From Prinsepia uniflora (taxonomy: Eukaryota; Streptophyta; Magnoliopsida; Rosales; Rosaceae), in contig CM064862.1 in the NCBI GenBank assembly GCA_032719365.1, forward strand, positions 60,518,131 through 60,582,130: a stretch of DNA of 64,000 bases, read 5' to 3'. Positions 36,016-47,519 of the stretch are shown in pieces; the stretch's first letter is position 1; every line of letters starts with the position of its first letter. The translations under genes and the position numbers were made by a program. The notes below the pieces were generated by a model. It was not told where the DNA came from and searched no databases. It worked only from the letters and a program-made list of their open reading frames with translations.

Positions 36016-37939
36016 CTAGTTGATGCGGATCACTTTTGACGCTGGCTCGTTTGGCTCTTTGTTCTCAATGTGATTTACAGTCTTCTTCTTGATGTAGTCT
36101 GGACAATGCCCCTCCTTCAGGAGATTTCGGAAATATCTTTCGAAAGATATACATGTGCTGATATTGTGCCCATAAAATTCATGAAACGCGCACCATTTGG
36201 TTTTATCAGCATTCTCTTGATTGCCCTTGACTGGCTCCGATTTCTTAAACCATGGCTTATCCTTAATTTTATTGTGGATCTGATGGACTGGTAAAGATAG
36301 CTGCAAGTTAGGCTTCCCCATAACTGGCGTTTGGGAGTGTTGCCCCGCCTTGCGCTTGTTGAGCTTTCCAGTTACAAACTTTCCATGGGGCTCATCCTCA
36401 TTGGAGGCCTTTTCACTAGCCCCGGCATGGTCCTGAGTATGAGCGGCGTTCTTCTTGTCCTCCCAACTTGCATGTCGCTCTGCTAGCGAAAGTATTTTGG
36501 TGAGACTTTGCGCATTGCTCATGACGATGTCCCCGTAAAGCTAGCTGTCTCGAGGGAGTTCTTGCTTAAATGTCATTGCTGCAACAAGGTCATTACAGCC
36601 GATAATGCGAGACTTCTCTTCACAAAATCTCCGTATGTATTGTCGCAGTGTGTCTTTTGCCCTCTTTCGGACAGAGAAAAGATGGTCATCTTTTACCTCG
36701 ATTGTCCGAAGTTGTGCGTATTCCTTCACAAATGCTAGGGCCAACTCTTCGAAGGACTCAATCGACCTCGGGGGGAGATGATTAAACCAAGTCATGGCTT
36801 GGCCTTTGAGAAAGCTTGAAAAACTTTGCACATGAGCGCATCGTTAGACCTGTGGGGGATCATGACTCCTCGGTAATAATCTATGTGTTTTACCGGGTCG
36901 AAGACTCTTTTGAATGGAGTGAAGTTTGGCGTTGCGAACCTCTGGGGGAATGGCTTCTCCTCAATATCCCTTATAAAGGGCATAGAGAGCTGTATCTGGC
37001 GACGTAAATCGTCCTCGAGATCGCCACCTTGTTGAGCACGAAGGTGCATGTCCAACATTTTTTGAATATCATTAGCCCGCAACGCTCCTTGCTGAGGTGA
37101 TGAGTCCCTTTGTGCTAATCGTCGAGAACCTCTTTGAGCTTCTTCCCTTGATCTCTAGGATCGTGCAAGGGAGTAGGCTTCATCTTCCCCTTTACTGCCG
37201 TGGGCAGATCGTTTTGGGTCTTTGTATAGAGCTCGAAGTTGCCTCCTGTTCCCGTGTGAGTGTTGTGAGCGCTCTGCCCGTGAAGTTGCCCCAATCTTAT
37301 TTCCTAGCCGTTCACGCACTGATGGCTTTAGGCGTTGAGGGCTTTTTGCTCGGTGAGCATGACTTTCTTCACTGGAATTGCTTAGCGAAGTGTCTCGTGA
37401 CATTGTCCGGCAGTGGAATGGTTCTTTCCCAGGACGTCTTTGAGCATGCACTTGCTGTCCACGTGACGTGGATGTCTGTCCTGCTCTTGCATTGGTCTCT
37501 CTGCTAGGAGTTGCTGCAAGAGCTCTGACTGAAGTTGAACTTGTTTGCTTAATCCTCCAACTTGCTGCGCCAAGTTGTCCTGGGGGGTTGGTGACGACTT
37601 CTCCCTGAAATGTCATGACACCCGTCCAGAAAGTCCCTTAGGACCATGTTTGTTGTGGCAGATCATGTCGTGATGCATTTCCCATCAACCTCTCGTTTGC
37701 TTGTTGTAAAGCCGAAGTTTCTTCCCCTAACGCGGGTATTTGGTTAGCTGGAGAGGGGAACGCTCTAAAACTGAAGGTTGGCTCCCTTCAAGTGTCTCCA
37801 TGGGTGATTCTATGGACACACGCCTGGGTTGAGTTGGCTGCTTCTCCGGAGTTTCAATGCGAGCCTCATTCCTTGTCTGAGCTGTTGAGGCAGAAACACC
37901 TTCTCCAGCTGATCGAACGGATCGACGAACCTTAGCGAT
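36016..37939 (-). pseudogene. gag: Retrotransposon gag protein of H, broken
   Basis: Same protein as in G. The codon matching G's start ATG is ATC (37937-37939), so the start is lost. An R/S/Q-rich N-terminal region follows, then FIRDIEEKPFPQRF and the Retrotrans_gag domain with GQAMTWFNHLPPRSI, ELALAFVKEYAQL and LRQYIRRFCEEKSRI. The C-terminal part keeps KWCAFHEFYGHNISTCISFE, a zinc-knuckle-like C/H pattern of gypsy gag proteins, missing from G. The frame changes more than once (breaks near 37380-37620, near 36800 and near 36540). The stop at 36016-36018 after SKVIRIN is original. No protease or reverse transcriptase follows. Confidence 0.85.
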
Positions 37940-37984
37940 ACCGAATCGAAGAATTTCGAATTTGGAAAGCTGTTGATAGATAAT

Positions 37985-38195
37985 TTGAACAACGTTCAGA
38001 ATTTTCGAACAATGTCGATGTACGACGAACGAAGGAAGATGAACGATGAACAACGTTCAAAATCTTCGAACAATGTCGATGAACGACGAACGAAGAAAGA
38101 TGAACGATGAACAAATTCTTGATGAGTGATGAACAACGTTCAAAATCTTCGAACAATGTCGATGAACGACGAACGAAGGAAGATGAAGGATGAAC
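37985..38195 (-). repeat. Leader repeats of H
   Basis: Three imperfect units containing CAACGTTCAAAATCTTCGAA and CAATGTCGATGAACGACGAA, matching the leader array of G. Confidence 0.8.
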
Positions 38196-38230
38196 AAATG
38201 AAAGAGCTTCTTCTGAGTATTCCTCAATAG

Positions 38231-38249
38231 CTCTCAATGAAAGCACCAA
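38231..38249 (-). other. Primer-binding site of H
   Basis: TTGGTGCTTTCATTGAGAG on the minus strand, one base inside the 5' LTR and identical to the site in G. Confidence 0.6.
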
Positions 38250-38250
38250 T

Positions 38251-38835
38251 TGTTGAATCAAAGATTGAACTCGTCGCGAAAAGTCCTCACAATTCCTGCA
38301 AACAGCAAACAATTAGCTATCGTCGCCTCGATCGATTTACCTGGGGGGTTGTTCGACCAAGAACACTCCGATGCTTAAGTTAGCTTTGAGAGAGGAAAAG
38401 GATATACTTCGAAACGAAGAATCAACGTACCTTGGAAATGAAATGTGCCTTGCTATTTATAGGAAAATCTTGGGAGGCTTGGAGCGTTCTGATTGGTCGG
38501 TTGAATATTTAATTAGTAAATAATATATTATTATTAAATATATTATTTAATAATTGTAATGATAGCTCATCATGATAGTAATGATATTTATTGTATTTTA
38601 ATATTAATATTAATTATCCATTATTAAGAATAATGATAATTAACTCTCGGGGAGAATATCAATATTACGGAGATTTTAACCTGATCAAATAACGTATTTA
38701 ACTGGTAAATAGATTATTTAATATGCGGGTGTTTTTCAAATGATCAGTGTTATTTGTCAAGGGCAATTTGGTCATTTTTGAGAATTACGGGACACGTGCC
38801 ACCTCCGGAATTTTCGGATGATTTTGGGTTCCACA
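38251..38835 (-). repeat. 5' LTR of H
   Basis: 585 bp, plus-strand ends TGTTGAATCAAAG and TTTGGGTTCCACA. TATAAATA on the minus strand at 38454-38461. Confidence 0.92.
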
Positions 38836-39115
38836 CTGTCTTAGTTTTAATTCTTAATGAGACCACTAATTGCAAATCAAGTAGATTCTATGGTCTAAAC
38901 ATATTCCAATATCATGAGTCAAACATAAGCCTTCCCAATCTGAGAAGAGCCAATTACTAATACAAGCACTAAGCACTAGGTTAAAGCTTAGTTCAATTTA
39001 GTTATACACTTAATAAGTTTAGCAAATCAGGCTCCAATAATTCAAACCCATAATTCCAAATATGAAATTTATGCTTTTCGTGCAATTTCTGAGCAACTAA
39101 AAAGAAAAACCTAAC

Positions 39116-39281
39116 CTTAAACAAGGCCAACCAATAAAGAATACACGAAGAGAGTTGAACGCAGATGGGTTACGCTGAAGCTCTCCGCCCTCCTCCAACT
39201 TGTCCACGCTTGGCTGCCATACCTTCACCGACATCGATGGTACTGAAGAGGAAGAAGACCCATCTCCCTTCACTCTTGAAG
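39116..39281 (-). pseudogene. Captured first exon of a GRWD1/HTD1-like WD40 gene
   Basis: On the minus strand it reads RVKGDGSSSSSVPSMSVKVW, QPSVDKLEEGGELQRNPSAF and NSLRVFFIGWPCL. This fits the N-terminus of plant glutamate-rich WD-repeat proteins (Arabidopsis HTD1-like: S-run, KVWQPGVD.LEEGEELQ.DPSAYNSLH.F..GWPCLS), which act in ribosome biogenesis in animals and as DWD proteins in plants. The exon ends TTTAAG|GTTAGG, a canonical donor where the coding match also ends. A TAG lies just upstream of the preserved part, so the start is not intact. Only this exon is present, within CACTA element P and in the same orientation as the malic-enzyme pieces. Confidence 0.82.
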
Positions 39282-39579
39282 ACTACATGTAGCTTAAGTA
39301 CAAAATCAAAACCCTAATTAGTTCAAGATAGAGAAACATCAATAATTGTTTCAAAATTAAAACATGAGAGCGGCAAGAGGGAGATAAATAACCTTGTACA
39401 AATTCACCCTTTGGGCTTCCCAGAAGGAATTGACGATAGGAGCGGCCGAGAACAAAAGTGGCAATAAGGAAAATGTGATTACAAAGAGGGAAAAGGGAAT
39501 AGGGCCGGAAAAAACTTGTGAATATGAGGGAGAAAGCTTAGAATGTTTTTGAAATTTTAAGAAATTGGAATGTTTTGGA

Positions 39580-39936
39580 GAGGGGGAATTATTCCGCTGA
39601 ATTTCATCAAAAACTCAAAAAATTTTACCTCTCCCGTGAATGGTTTATCAGAAAAGGCCAATTATCTGTCGGGAAAAGTGAAACTTTGGGAGTGAAAATT
39701 ATTCTATTGCAAACGCATATTTCGTTGGAGAGAGGGAAACACCGCGTTCCTTCCTTACACGACGAATATTAATTTTTCCAGGGTAAACCACCTCTCGCGA
39801 CAAACCTAAAAAACTGCTTTGCCGCTATAGTCAGTTCACAAGAAAGTTCACTTTTTGTCGGCTAAGGTTGTTTCTAGAGGCAAATTTTCCTTTTCTCGGG
39901 AAATGTTTTGCTGGAAAACTACATTTTTTACTAGTG
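39580..39936 (-). repeat. Right subterminal repeats and TIR of P
   Basis: The TIR reads CACTAGTAAAAAATGTAGTT on the minus strand. Inside it lie repeated CGGGAAA, TGGAAAA and GGCAAA-like motifs. Confidence 0.78.
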
Positions 39937-39939
39937 TTA

Positions 39940-40834
39940 AGTCCAAAATTATTTTTATTTCATATATTAAAAAAAATAATTGAAGAAAGCACTAGAACTC
40001 GCACCAAGCAGCGGACAAAACCAAGGGCCATAATCGTTTCAACTTTCAATCTTCACACAACCATCATAGTCGAAGTTAGTTTCACCGAAAAAAAAATTAA
40101 GAACCAAGAAAGCGCACACGAGAATTGCTGGTGTGTAGATTGCTTGCTGGAAGCTCTAAGTGGCAGCTAGGGACTCGAACTGATGTGGACCGAGAATGAA
40201 ACTTTCTCATCAACAAGGGAGGCGTATGTGCATGCTCTTACTTGATGGCCAAGTTCTTCAAGAAATGAGTTAGACATGTGGCATTATGTAATAGGCCTAG
40301 AATGGGTCATTAATCCTCTTGTAACCGATTTGTAGGTGTGAGATTTTTTATGTAAGATCTACTCTAAATTCTCTATTGTATGAATTCAATCAATAATGAA
40401 AGATACACTTTCATAACCGTGAAAGAACAATTCAAATTTTCATTGAAGCAAAAACACGAACACTTAGGTATACCATATAAGAGACTATATAGGATAATAT
40501 AATATGAAATCTGTGCTTAACATCAGTCGTATTAATTGGGCACTGTATAAGTTAATATGATTGAGTGCCTTTATACGGTCTAGACAAGTTAAAATAATAC
40601 TCTCAAAATCGTATATATTAAATAGTTGGATGACTAGCAATCTTAAAAAATGTAATCATAATTATAATAATAATAATCATAATCATAATAATAATCATAA
40701 TGAATAGTAATAATAATAATAAATATTAATAATAATAATAAATAGTAATAAAAATAATAATTAATAATAATTTAATAAATAGTAGTAATAACAATATGTC
40801 AATAATGAATTAAAATAAATAATAGGTGATGATG

Positions 40835-40893
<59 letters not shown>

Positions 40894-41331
40894 GATAACT
40901 AATATTTATGATATAAATATACAAATAATTCTTATAAACTACTATAATATAATCTGGCCAGTATAATATAATCGCCATTTATCATATATTCTGATTTTGC
41001 AATTCATTCATCGTTCCAAACTAGAGAATACATCAAGTAATTGAAGAATGTCACGAGTTAATGTCCACTCAGGCAACTCAACTATTTAAGAGTTCTAGAA
41101 GCTGAGATTTACATGTTGTAGTTAAGCCACCGTCGAGACGATCCTACATTTGTCGTGATTCTAAAACTAACATGGTATCAAAGCAACGTCTCTAATCTTC
41201 AAACTGGGCATCAAACTTGTGAAGGAACTTAGTATGACATTGCTGATACAAGCATTGGTCTAACATGACTAGGGCTATGGGTGGAGCAGAAGTTCGTGTA
41301 CCTGTATTCAATGAAGAAAGAATTATCAAGG
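39940..41331. other. Non-coding region, possible old LTR-element remnant
   Basis: At 41173-41184 TGGTATCAAAGC resembles the initiator-Met primer site and is preceded by AACA, as at the end of an LTR. The preceding 200 bp could be that LTR's end, but no second LTR or protein is seen. The rest is A/T-rich. Confidence 0.3.
40645..40892. repeat. AAT/ATAAT low-complexity tract
   Basis: AAT-rich throughout, with an almost pure (AAT)n run of about 19 units at 40836-40892. Confidence 0.9.
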
Positions 41332-41590
41332 GAACAAACCTTTATTAGTTTTTAATTTTTAATAAGAAGGTGGTCATCATGGCTACAAAAACGAGAAGTG
41401 AACTGACCCTAGAAGGTTCATTATGATTAGTTTTGTTGGCAAGGTAAGGGCACGAAGGCTAAAGGTTTACATGATACTGTTTTCCTTTAAACCATCAGTT
41501 GCAGCATTGGTTGTGGGTCCCCAAGCGGACGGTCCATCTCTGCTCCTCCAGGATTCTGGTGACCAACCTACCATCTCCTATAACTACGAC
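41332..41590 (+). repeat. Dispersed repeat, copy 2 (interrupted by hAT Q)
   Basis: Direct copy of 1139-1410 with the same landmarks. It breaks off at the 8-bp hAT target site ACTACGAC (41583-41590); the second target copy is at 58347. Confidence 0.78.
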
Positions 41591-44511
41591 CAATGTATGA
41601 AACGGCGGGTTAGGCGGCCGCCTAGTCGTTAGGCGGAGCGGGGCCGCTTTGATTAACTGCTATATATGTGGCAGCTATATGCGGGTCACGAATTAGACGG
41701 CGCCTATTCAGCCTAGGTGGTGCAAGGAAAAGGGTAGGCAGTTTGGAGATGAAATAAAAAAAAATCCAACAAACTATTCAAAATTATCAAATCCGACTCA
41801 AACCCATCTCATATATTAGAAATATCATTCACAATCAATCCAAATATCATCCTCATAGGCTCAGAGAGTCACAGTGTAACGACCCGTCCCGAATTAGCGG
41901 GATTAATTAAGGATTAATGATGGATTAGTGAGACTAATCGGGGATTAGACGAGGATTAGCGGACGTTTGGTGCAAAATAACGATTTTGCCCCTAGAATGG
42001 GCAAAACGTTGACCTTTCATTCGAACGGTCAAATAGATTTTGGCTGATGACTGTGACGTAGATCGGGACATCACGAGTTCATAAACACGTGGCACGTTTG
42101 ATTCTGAGGGCCCTTAGGCCCAATGGATGAGTGACAAGTGTCACACATCCATTGCCCACATTCCCACATACATGCATCGATCATTCCCTTATTCCATTCA
42201 TCCAAACCAAACCTGATCTCTCTTCCACCCCAAATCCAAACCCTTCCCCCCCAAATCCAAACCCTTCCCCATCTGATCATGCTTGTGAGGCCCAGAGAGT
42301 GAAGTGAGGGTGCCGTGATGGTGGTGGCTGGCCAAGAGCGGCGCCGCCGTGGACGGCGGAGGAACAGTCATGCTGGGTAAGCCATTTTACCTGATTCCTT
42401 CAATTTTTCATTTGTGATGTTATGGACGGATTTAGGGGATTATAATGAGTTTAATGAGTTATTAGGATTGTGTTAGAATGATTTTGTGGATGTTTGGAGG
42501 TTGAGGAACCCCTGGGATAGTTTTGGAAAACTGGATCGTGAAAGCAAGGATTGGACCAGTTGGTTTTGAGTGTTTTAGACGTTTTGGTTAATTGGTTTAG
42601 GTTCCTAGGACAAAAATAGGAAGGATAGGATCGACTAGGGAGGAAAACGGTGAAGATTGAACAGTGTAGGAGCCTGGACCGGTCACGCCGGTCCAGTTGC
42701 AGAGAAAACCAGACCGGACCTGTCTGACCGAGGTAGGGGACGGCACTGTAGAGTGGCGCATGAGGCCCACGCAGTGCAATCCCAAGGCGCGTGACGACGT
42801 GTGATGGAGAATTTGAGGAAGGTTCCAACTTGTGAAATTATCTATTCGATGTAACGAACGTTTTGGGACTGGTTTCGAGTCGATCGGACATCATCTCGAT
42901 ATAGTTTGGGCTGTCCGAAGGTTTTGGTGCGCGATTAAAAATAGTTAAAAATCCCGAAAAATTAGGGAGCTTTAGTGAGGGTTTAATTAAGTAGTTAGTA
43001 GCCCTCTAAAGTGATTTGGACAGGTTTGGAAATCCCGGAGACGACAGTTGACCCGGAAAGGCGTGCGACCCGCATATCGAGGCAACATCGCCGACGGTCT
43101 GTGAGTGGACTTTCTTTCTAAAATCGATGCATGCATAAATGTTTTATATATATTTTAATATGTGTTTTGGGATCCCTTGAGTGAATTTTGGTGTGTGTTT
43201 ACGTATAGGTACGTACTTCGAGGTTTTTGGGTTTTATACGTGCTTATATGCGCTTACGCTTTCGGTTTTAATGAAATGGTTTTGAAAAGGTAAAACCGGG
43301 CATGAGACCCATTTGGATTTGATTTTGACTCGGGCATGAGACCCTATTGACGACCCGTAGTTCTGAATCGTGATCGCGACGGGTGCTGTGTGCACGGCGA
43401 CGGACGACGTGACGCTCGCCTCCGGATTGGGATGCGTTCCTTCCGGAGAGGTCACGATGCACGTCTCGTTGTCGAGCAGCCAATGGAGGCTTGACTTTCG
43501 GAGTGCTGACGGTTTAGAGGATCGATCGGCGACGTGTGCACCATGGTCTCTAGATGGTCGAGGCAGTGATGTGTTCACGGCGACATACTAGGATTCAGGG
43601 CAGTTCTGGATTGATGGTTGCACACATCGTTATGATCGAAATCGTGACTGACCCTGAGATATCTGGCTCGATGCCCCATTGATTTACTAGTTTGGGCTCG
43701 ATGCCTAGTTATTGCGAAATCGGGCTAGAGGCCCTATTGAGTCTTATGTTCGGGCGGAAGGCCCAGTTGAACTGTGTTTCGGGCATGAGTCCCGTTTTTA
43801 TGGTTTTGTATACTGGTATGTATATACCCTCCTTAAGAGATTATGGATTGGTCTCCTCCAAACGTCGACCTGGAGAGTCACGATCCACAGACCAAAGTGG
43901 GTATCCCCATAGGGATCCCGTTCCAGGAGTGGGCGTTATGATGTGGTACCGGACCAGATTCTAGAGAGATGATCGGACTAGGTCCGAAGATGAGCCTCCC
44001 AGATGGAGAATTCATGGGAGAAGACTCGGAATGAGATCTCGAGTAGTATGCATACTTATATATATATATATATATATAGAGACAATCGTGACTATATCGG
44101 GGATGTGTTCCCTAGGGGTTGTGTGCCTCGAGTTGGCACCTTCTCTGGAAGTTCCTAGGATGAGTTATATATGTATATATGTATATGTGTATGAGATTTC
44201 ACTGAGATGGCGTTGGGCTGAGACCCACGTGTATTGGTTTTGGGCTGAGACCCTTATGTTTTCGTTTTGGGACGAGTTCCCACGTGTCTTGGTTTGGGCG
44301 GAGGTCGAATGTGTTGTTTGACTGATTTCGGGCCAAGGCCCAAATGGTTTGATGGTTCATGACGGTTTATGGGAACCGAACATGAACCCTAGAAATGGTT
44401 TTCGAATGCATGCATATGTTTTTATTGAAGGGCGTAAAGGTCTTTTATGAAATGTTTTTATAAAATAATTGTTTTGTCCACTCACAGCTTTTATGTTTTG
44501 AATGCCCTTCA

Positions 44512-47504
44512 TGTACAGACCCATCCCGAATTCCAAGATTATATTAGTGACTAATCACGATTAGTGAGGTTAATCGGTGATTAGTTAGGCGAAATCGGAC
44601 GAAAGATGCGAAATGACCGTTTTGCCCATAGAATGGGTAAAAAGTTGACTTTTCATTCTGGTGGTCAAATGGACTTTGACAGATGATCGTGACGTAGATC
44701 AGGACGTCACGAGTTCATAGACAGGTGGCACGTTCAATTCCGACATTCGAGGAAGATGTTATGACGTTCAGAACGTTAAGGGCAATTTGGTAATTTTGGT
44801 TAAAAGGGGCAAATGTTGACTTTTTGACCGGGAGGTTTGATATCCTAGGACCGAGGACCGTTACGTAGATCGTGACGATATGAATCCGTAGACAAGCGGC
44901 ATGCTGAAATCAGACTTCGAATAGGGAAGTCATAGGTCACGGAAGTTCGATTTCACTATGCACGTACTTTGAGGTGAGGCTGATTTGATAATATCTGATT
45001 GGGCAGATATTTTCAGTGGGTCCAATGGATGAGTGACAAGTGTCACTCATCCTATTGGCTAAATCCCCTAAAATGTGGATCTAGTTTAATTAAATAATAA
45101 TATTTGGATTATTTTATAATTAATCTACCTTACATTAAATCCTAACCAACCATTACCAATTAAACTTTAAATCCCCACCCTTCAATTAATCCTCTATTCT
45201 CTCATCAGCCATCAAATATCATCTTCATTCTTCATTTCCTCATAACCCGAAACACCATCACCATTTATCCTTCATTCCTCCATTTTCAAACACAACAAAC
45301 CTCACTCAAGCTCGTCTTCATCGTGTGAGCCGTGTGTGACCGTGAGGGGTGACCTGAGAGCCTGAGATGATGAGGACACGACGGTGGCTCACGGTGTTGG
45401 CCACGGCGGAGGGAACCAGTGAGGTAAGAATATTCAAAATTTGAAAATCGGTTTTTATTGAGTTTTAATCAAACCTAACATCTAGGTAATGTTTCTGGTG
45501 GTCTAAGGAGAGGAATGAGATTGTTTTCGAGGCTAGGGATGGCCGGGAACGACCTTGAACGGCGGAGGAAAATCTGGCCGCCATTAATGACGGATGAAGG
45601 TACGGGTTTGGAGGTTTATTTCGCTTTTAATTAGCTAGAAAGATTAGAAATGGGATTAGGAACGTTTAGGAATTAAAATGGGTTAAAAAGGACCGAAAAT
45701 GGACTGGTTTAAGGGTTGAACCGGTAGAGCCGATCCGGTCCGGTTCGAACCAGTCGAACTCGGTTCGACCATCGGAGAAGCTGACAGTGTTCACCGCGCG
45801 TGATCTCACGCGCAGGAACCTTCCTAGGGCGCATGAGGGCGCGTGAGACACTATTTGGGAAAGTGTTCAATATGTGAAACACTCTATTCGATGTAACGAA
45901 CATTTGGAGACTGGTTTCGTGTCAATCGGACATCGTTTCGATAGGTTTCGGTGTGTCTGAAGGTTTAGGATCGGTTTTAAAAATAGTTAGAAAATTCGGA
46001 AAAATTATGGGACTTCAATGAGAGGTTAATGAGGCTATTAGGAACCCTCTAAATGAATTTGGACAGGTTCGGGAGTCCCGGTGACGGTGATTGACCCATG
46101 AGACGCTTATGGCACGCGTATCGAGACGCGGCTTCAGACGGTCTGTGAGTGAACCTTGATTTCTAAACTGTGATGCATGCATAAATGTTTTATATGGTTT
46201 ATGATTGTGATTATATGATTATGAATTCGATGGTTGTGAATTATGTGGTTTCACATATTTCGAGGTGATTTACGTGCTTGCACGTAAATCGAGGTTTCCA
46301 GTTTTACACTGATTTTCCATTCTTATGGTTTTGGAAATAGTTTAATGAAATGATTTTGGATTTGAAAAGGTAAACTCAGGTATGAGACCCATTTGAATTA
46401 CGAACTCTCGGACTTGAGGTCCAGTTGATTTAACGAGGCATCGGGCTGGAGGCCCAGTTGGTTTACGATTCGGACTAGAGGTCCAGTTTGTATGTGGATT
46501 GGGGCCTAGGGCCCAGTTATGTGTTATGTTGGTGATTTCCGGTCAAGGACCCTAGAAATGGTTTTTACGGGTCATGACGATTTATGGGAACCGACATGAA
46601 CCCTTGAAATGGATTTACGGGTCATGACGATTTATAGGAATCGGCATGAACCCTTGGAAAGGTTTTATGGTTCATGACGGCTTATGAGGGCCGACATGAA
46701 TCCTGGAAAGGTTTAAAGAATGATTTCAAAAGGTTTTTCATACGCCATCCTTTATAGATGATTGTCTCCTCCGGGGAGGGTCATTGGCATGGGTGGACCC
46801 CGGAGTAGTCACGGAGAACTGACTGAGTGGAGTCGCCCCCCAGTTGGGTTCCTTACTCTCAGGATGGGCATGGTTCGTTACCTCCAGGGAGGGTCATTGA
46901 TTTACGGACATTGACCTGGGTGGACCCTGGAGAGACTTGGGTTTGAGACCCCGGTTAGCACACGCGTAGCTCTATTTTACCGTGACAGGTTATTGGATAT
47001 GAAATATAATGGATAAACATGATTTCAAGTGGTTTGGAAAATTGTGTTTTATGATGATAAATGGATTTGGGCTGAGATCCCACATATGTTCACTATGTTA
47101 TGGTTTTCTGTAAATTGTTTTGGGCAGGAGCCCGTGTGACTTGTATTTACGGAACTTGGGGCTAAGACCCTAAATATGGTTGTTTAAACATATGTGATTG
47201 GATAAATGGTTTTACTATACATGCATGCTTTTTAGTGAAGGGTATAAAGGTCTTTTATAAAATGTATCTCTGAAATATTACTTTTTGTCCACTCACAGTC
47301 TTTCTGTTTTTAATACCCTTCAGGTTGGATACGGTGTGGACTGTAGCAGATAATGAGATATCACATACCTCCTTCGTATTCTGGCGTACTCTAATAGCCC
47401 AGGAGGGCAATGGTTGGAAATTTCTCTTGTCTAACACTCCGTGTTAGACGGGATCAGGGGCGTTCCTTGTTAATCCTTGGTGGGATTGAGGACGGGTCCT
47501 GACA
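44512..47504 (+). repeat. 5' LTR of J
   Basis: Starts TGTACAGACCCATCCC (mutated from TGTAACGACCCGTCCC) and ends GACGGGTCCTGACA. It has the perfect palindrome GCGCGTGATCTCACGCGC (45796-45813) and ATTCGATGTAACGAACATTT (about 45886). Three units of the 50-bp hairpin repeat are near 46565-46715. Confidence 0.9.
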
Positions 47505-47506
47505 GG

Positions 47507-47519
47507 TGGTATTAGAGCG
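47507..47519 (+). other. Primer-binding site of J (iMet tRNA)
   Basis: TGGTATTAGAGCG, two bases after the LTR end. It differs by one base from the initiator-Met complement TGGTATCAGAGC. Confidence 0.8.

Larger units (their letters stand above)
32155..38835 (-). mobile_element. Element H: complete gag-only LTR retrotransposon
   Basis: A 6,681-bp element on the minus strand with two 585-bp LTRs and a perfect TSD CTGTC (32150-32154 and 38836-38840). It has the same plan as G but is not interrupted. From its 5' end: LTR 38835-38251, PBS, leader repeats, gag, minisatellite, antisense ORF, captured LTR fragment, purine tract, LTR 32739-32155. There is no pol. The two LTRs differ by only a few percent where I compared them by eye, so it is fairly recent. 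It inserted into CACTA element P. Confidence 0.93.
29659..39936 (-). mobile_element. Element P: non-autonomous CACTA (Pack-CACTA)
   Basis: The ends are inverted repeats: CAGTAGTAAAAAATGTAGCT on the left and, on the opposite strand, CACTAGTAAAAAATGTAGTT on the right; similarity continues for about 33 bp (TTTCC..GGCAAAACA). The 3-bp TSD is TTA (29656-29658 and 39937-39939), as expected for CACTA. Subterminal zones (29659-29960, about 39580-39936) are full of GGCAAA/GGCAAAA motifs in both directions, typical of transposase-binding arrays. Without LTR element H (32155-38835) it is about 3.6 kb. It encodes no transposase but contains pieces of two plant genes, all on the minus strand. Confidence 0.85.

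Noticed and set aside
39282..39580. A further captured exon (FWEAQRVNLYK on the minus strand)
   Set aside because: Short, without a clear acceptor, and I could not tie it to a gene family.
40976..41184. A Copia LTR with primer site
   Set aside because: The primer-like TGGTATCAAAGC has a mismatch, and no partner LTR, gag or pol was found; kept only as a low-confidence remark.
41876..47504. I as the 5' LTR and J's first LTR as the 3' LTR of one element
   Set aside because: I breaks off at TSD CTTCA and resumes after J at 53946; the two LTRs belong to different insertions and subfamilies.
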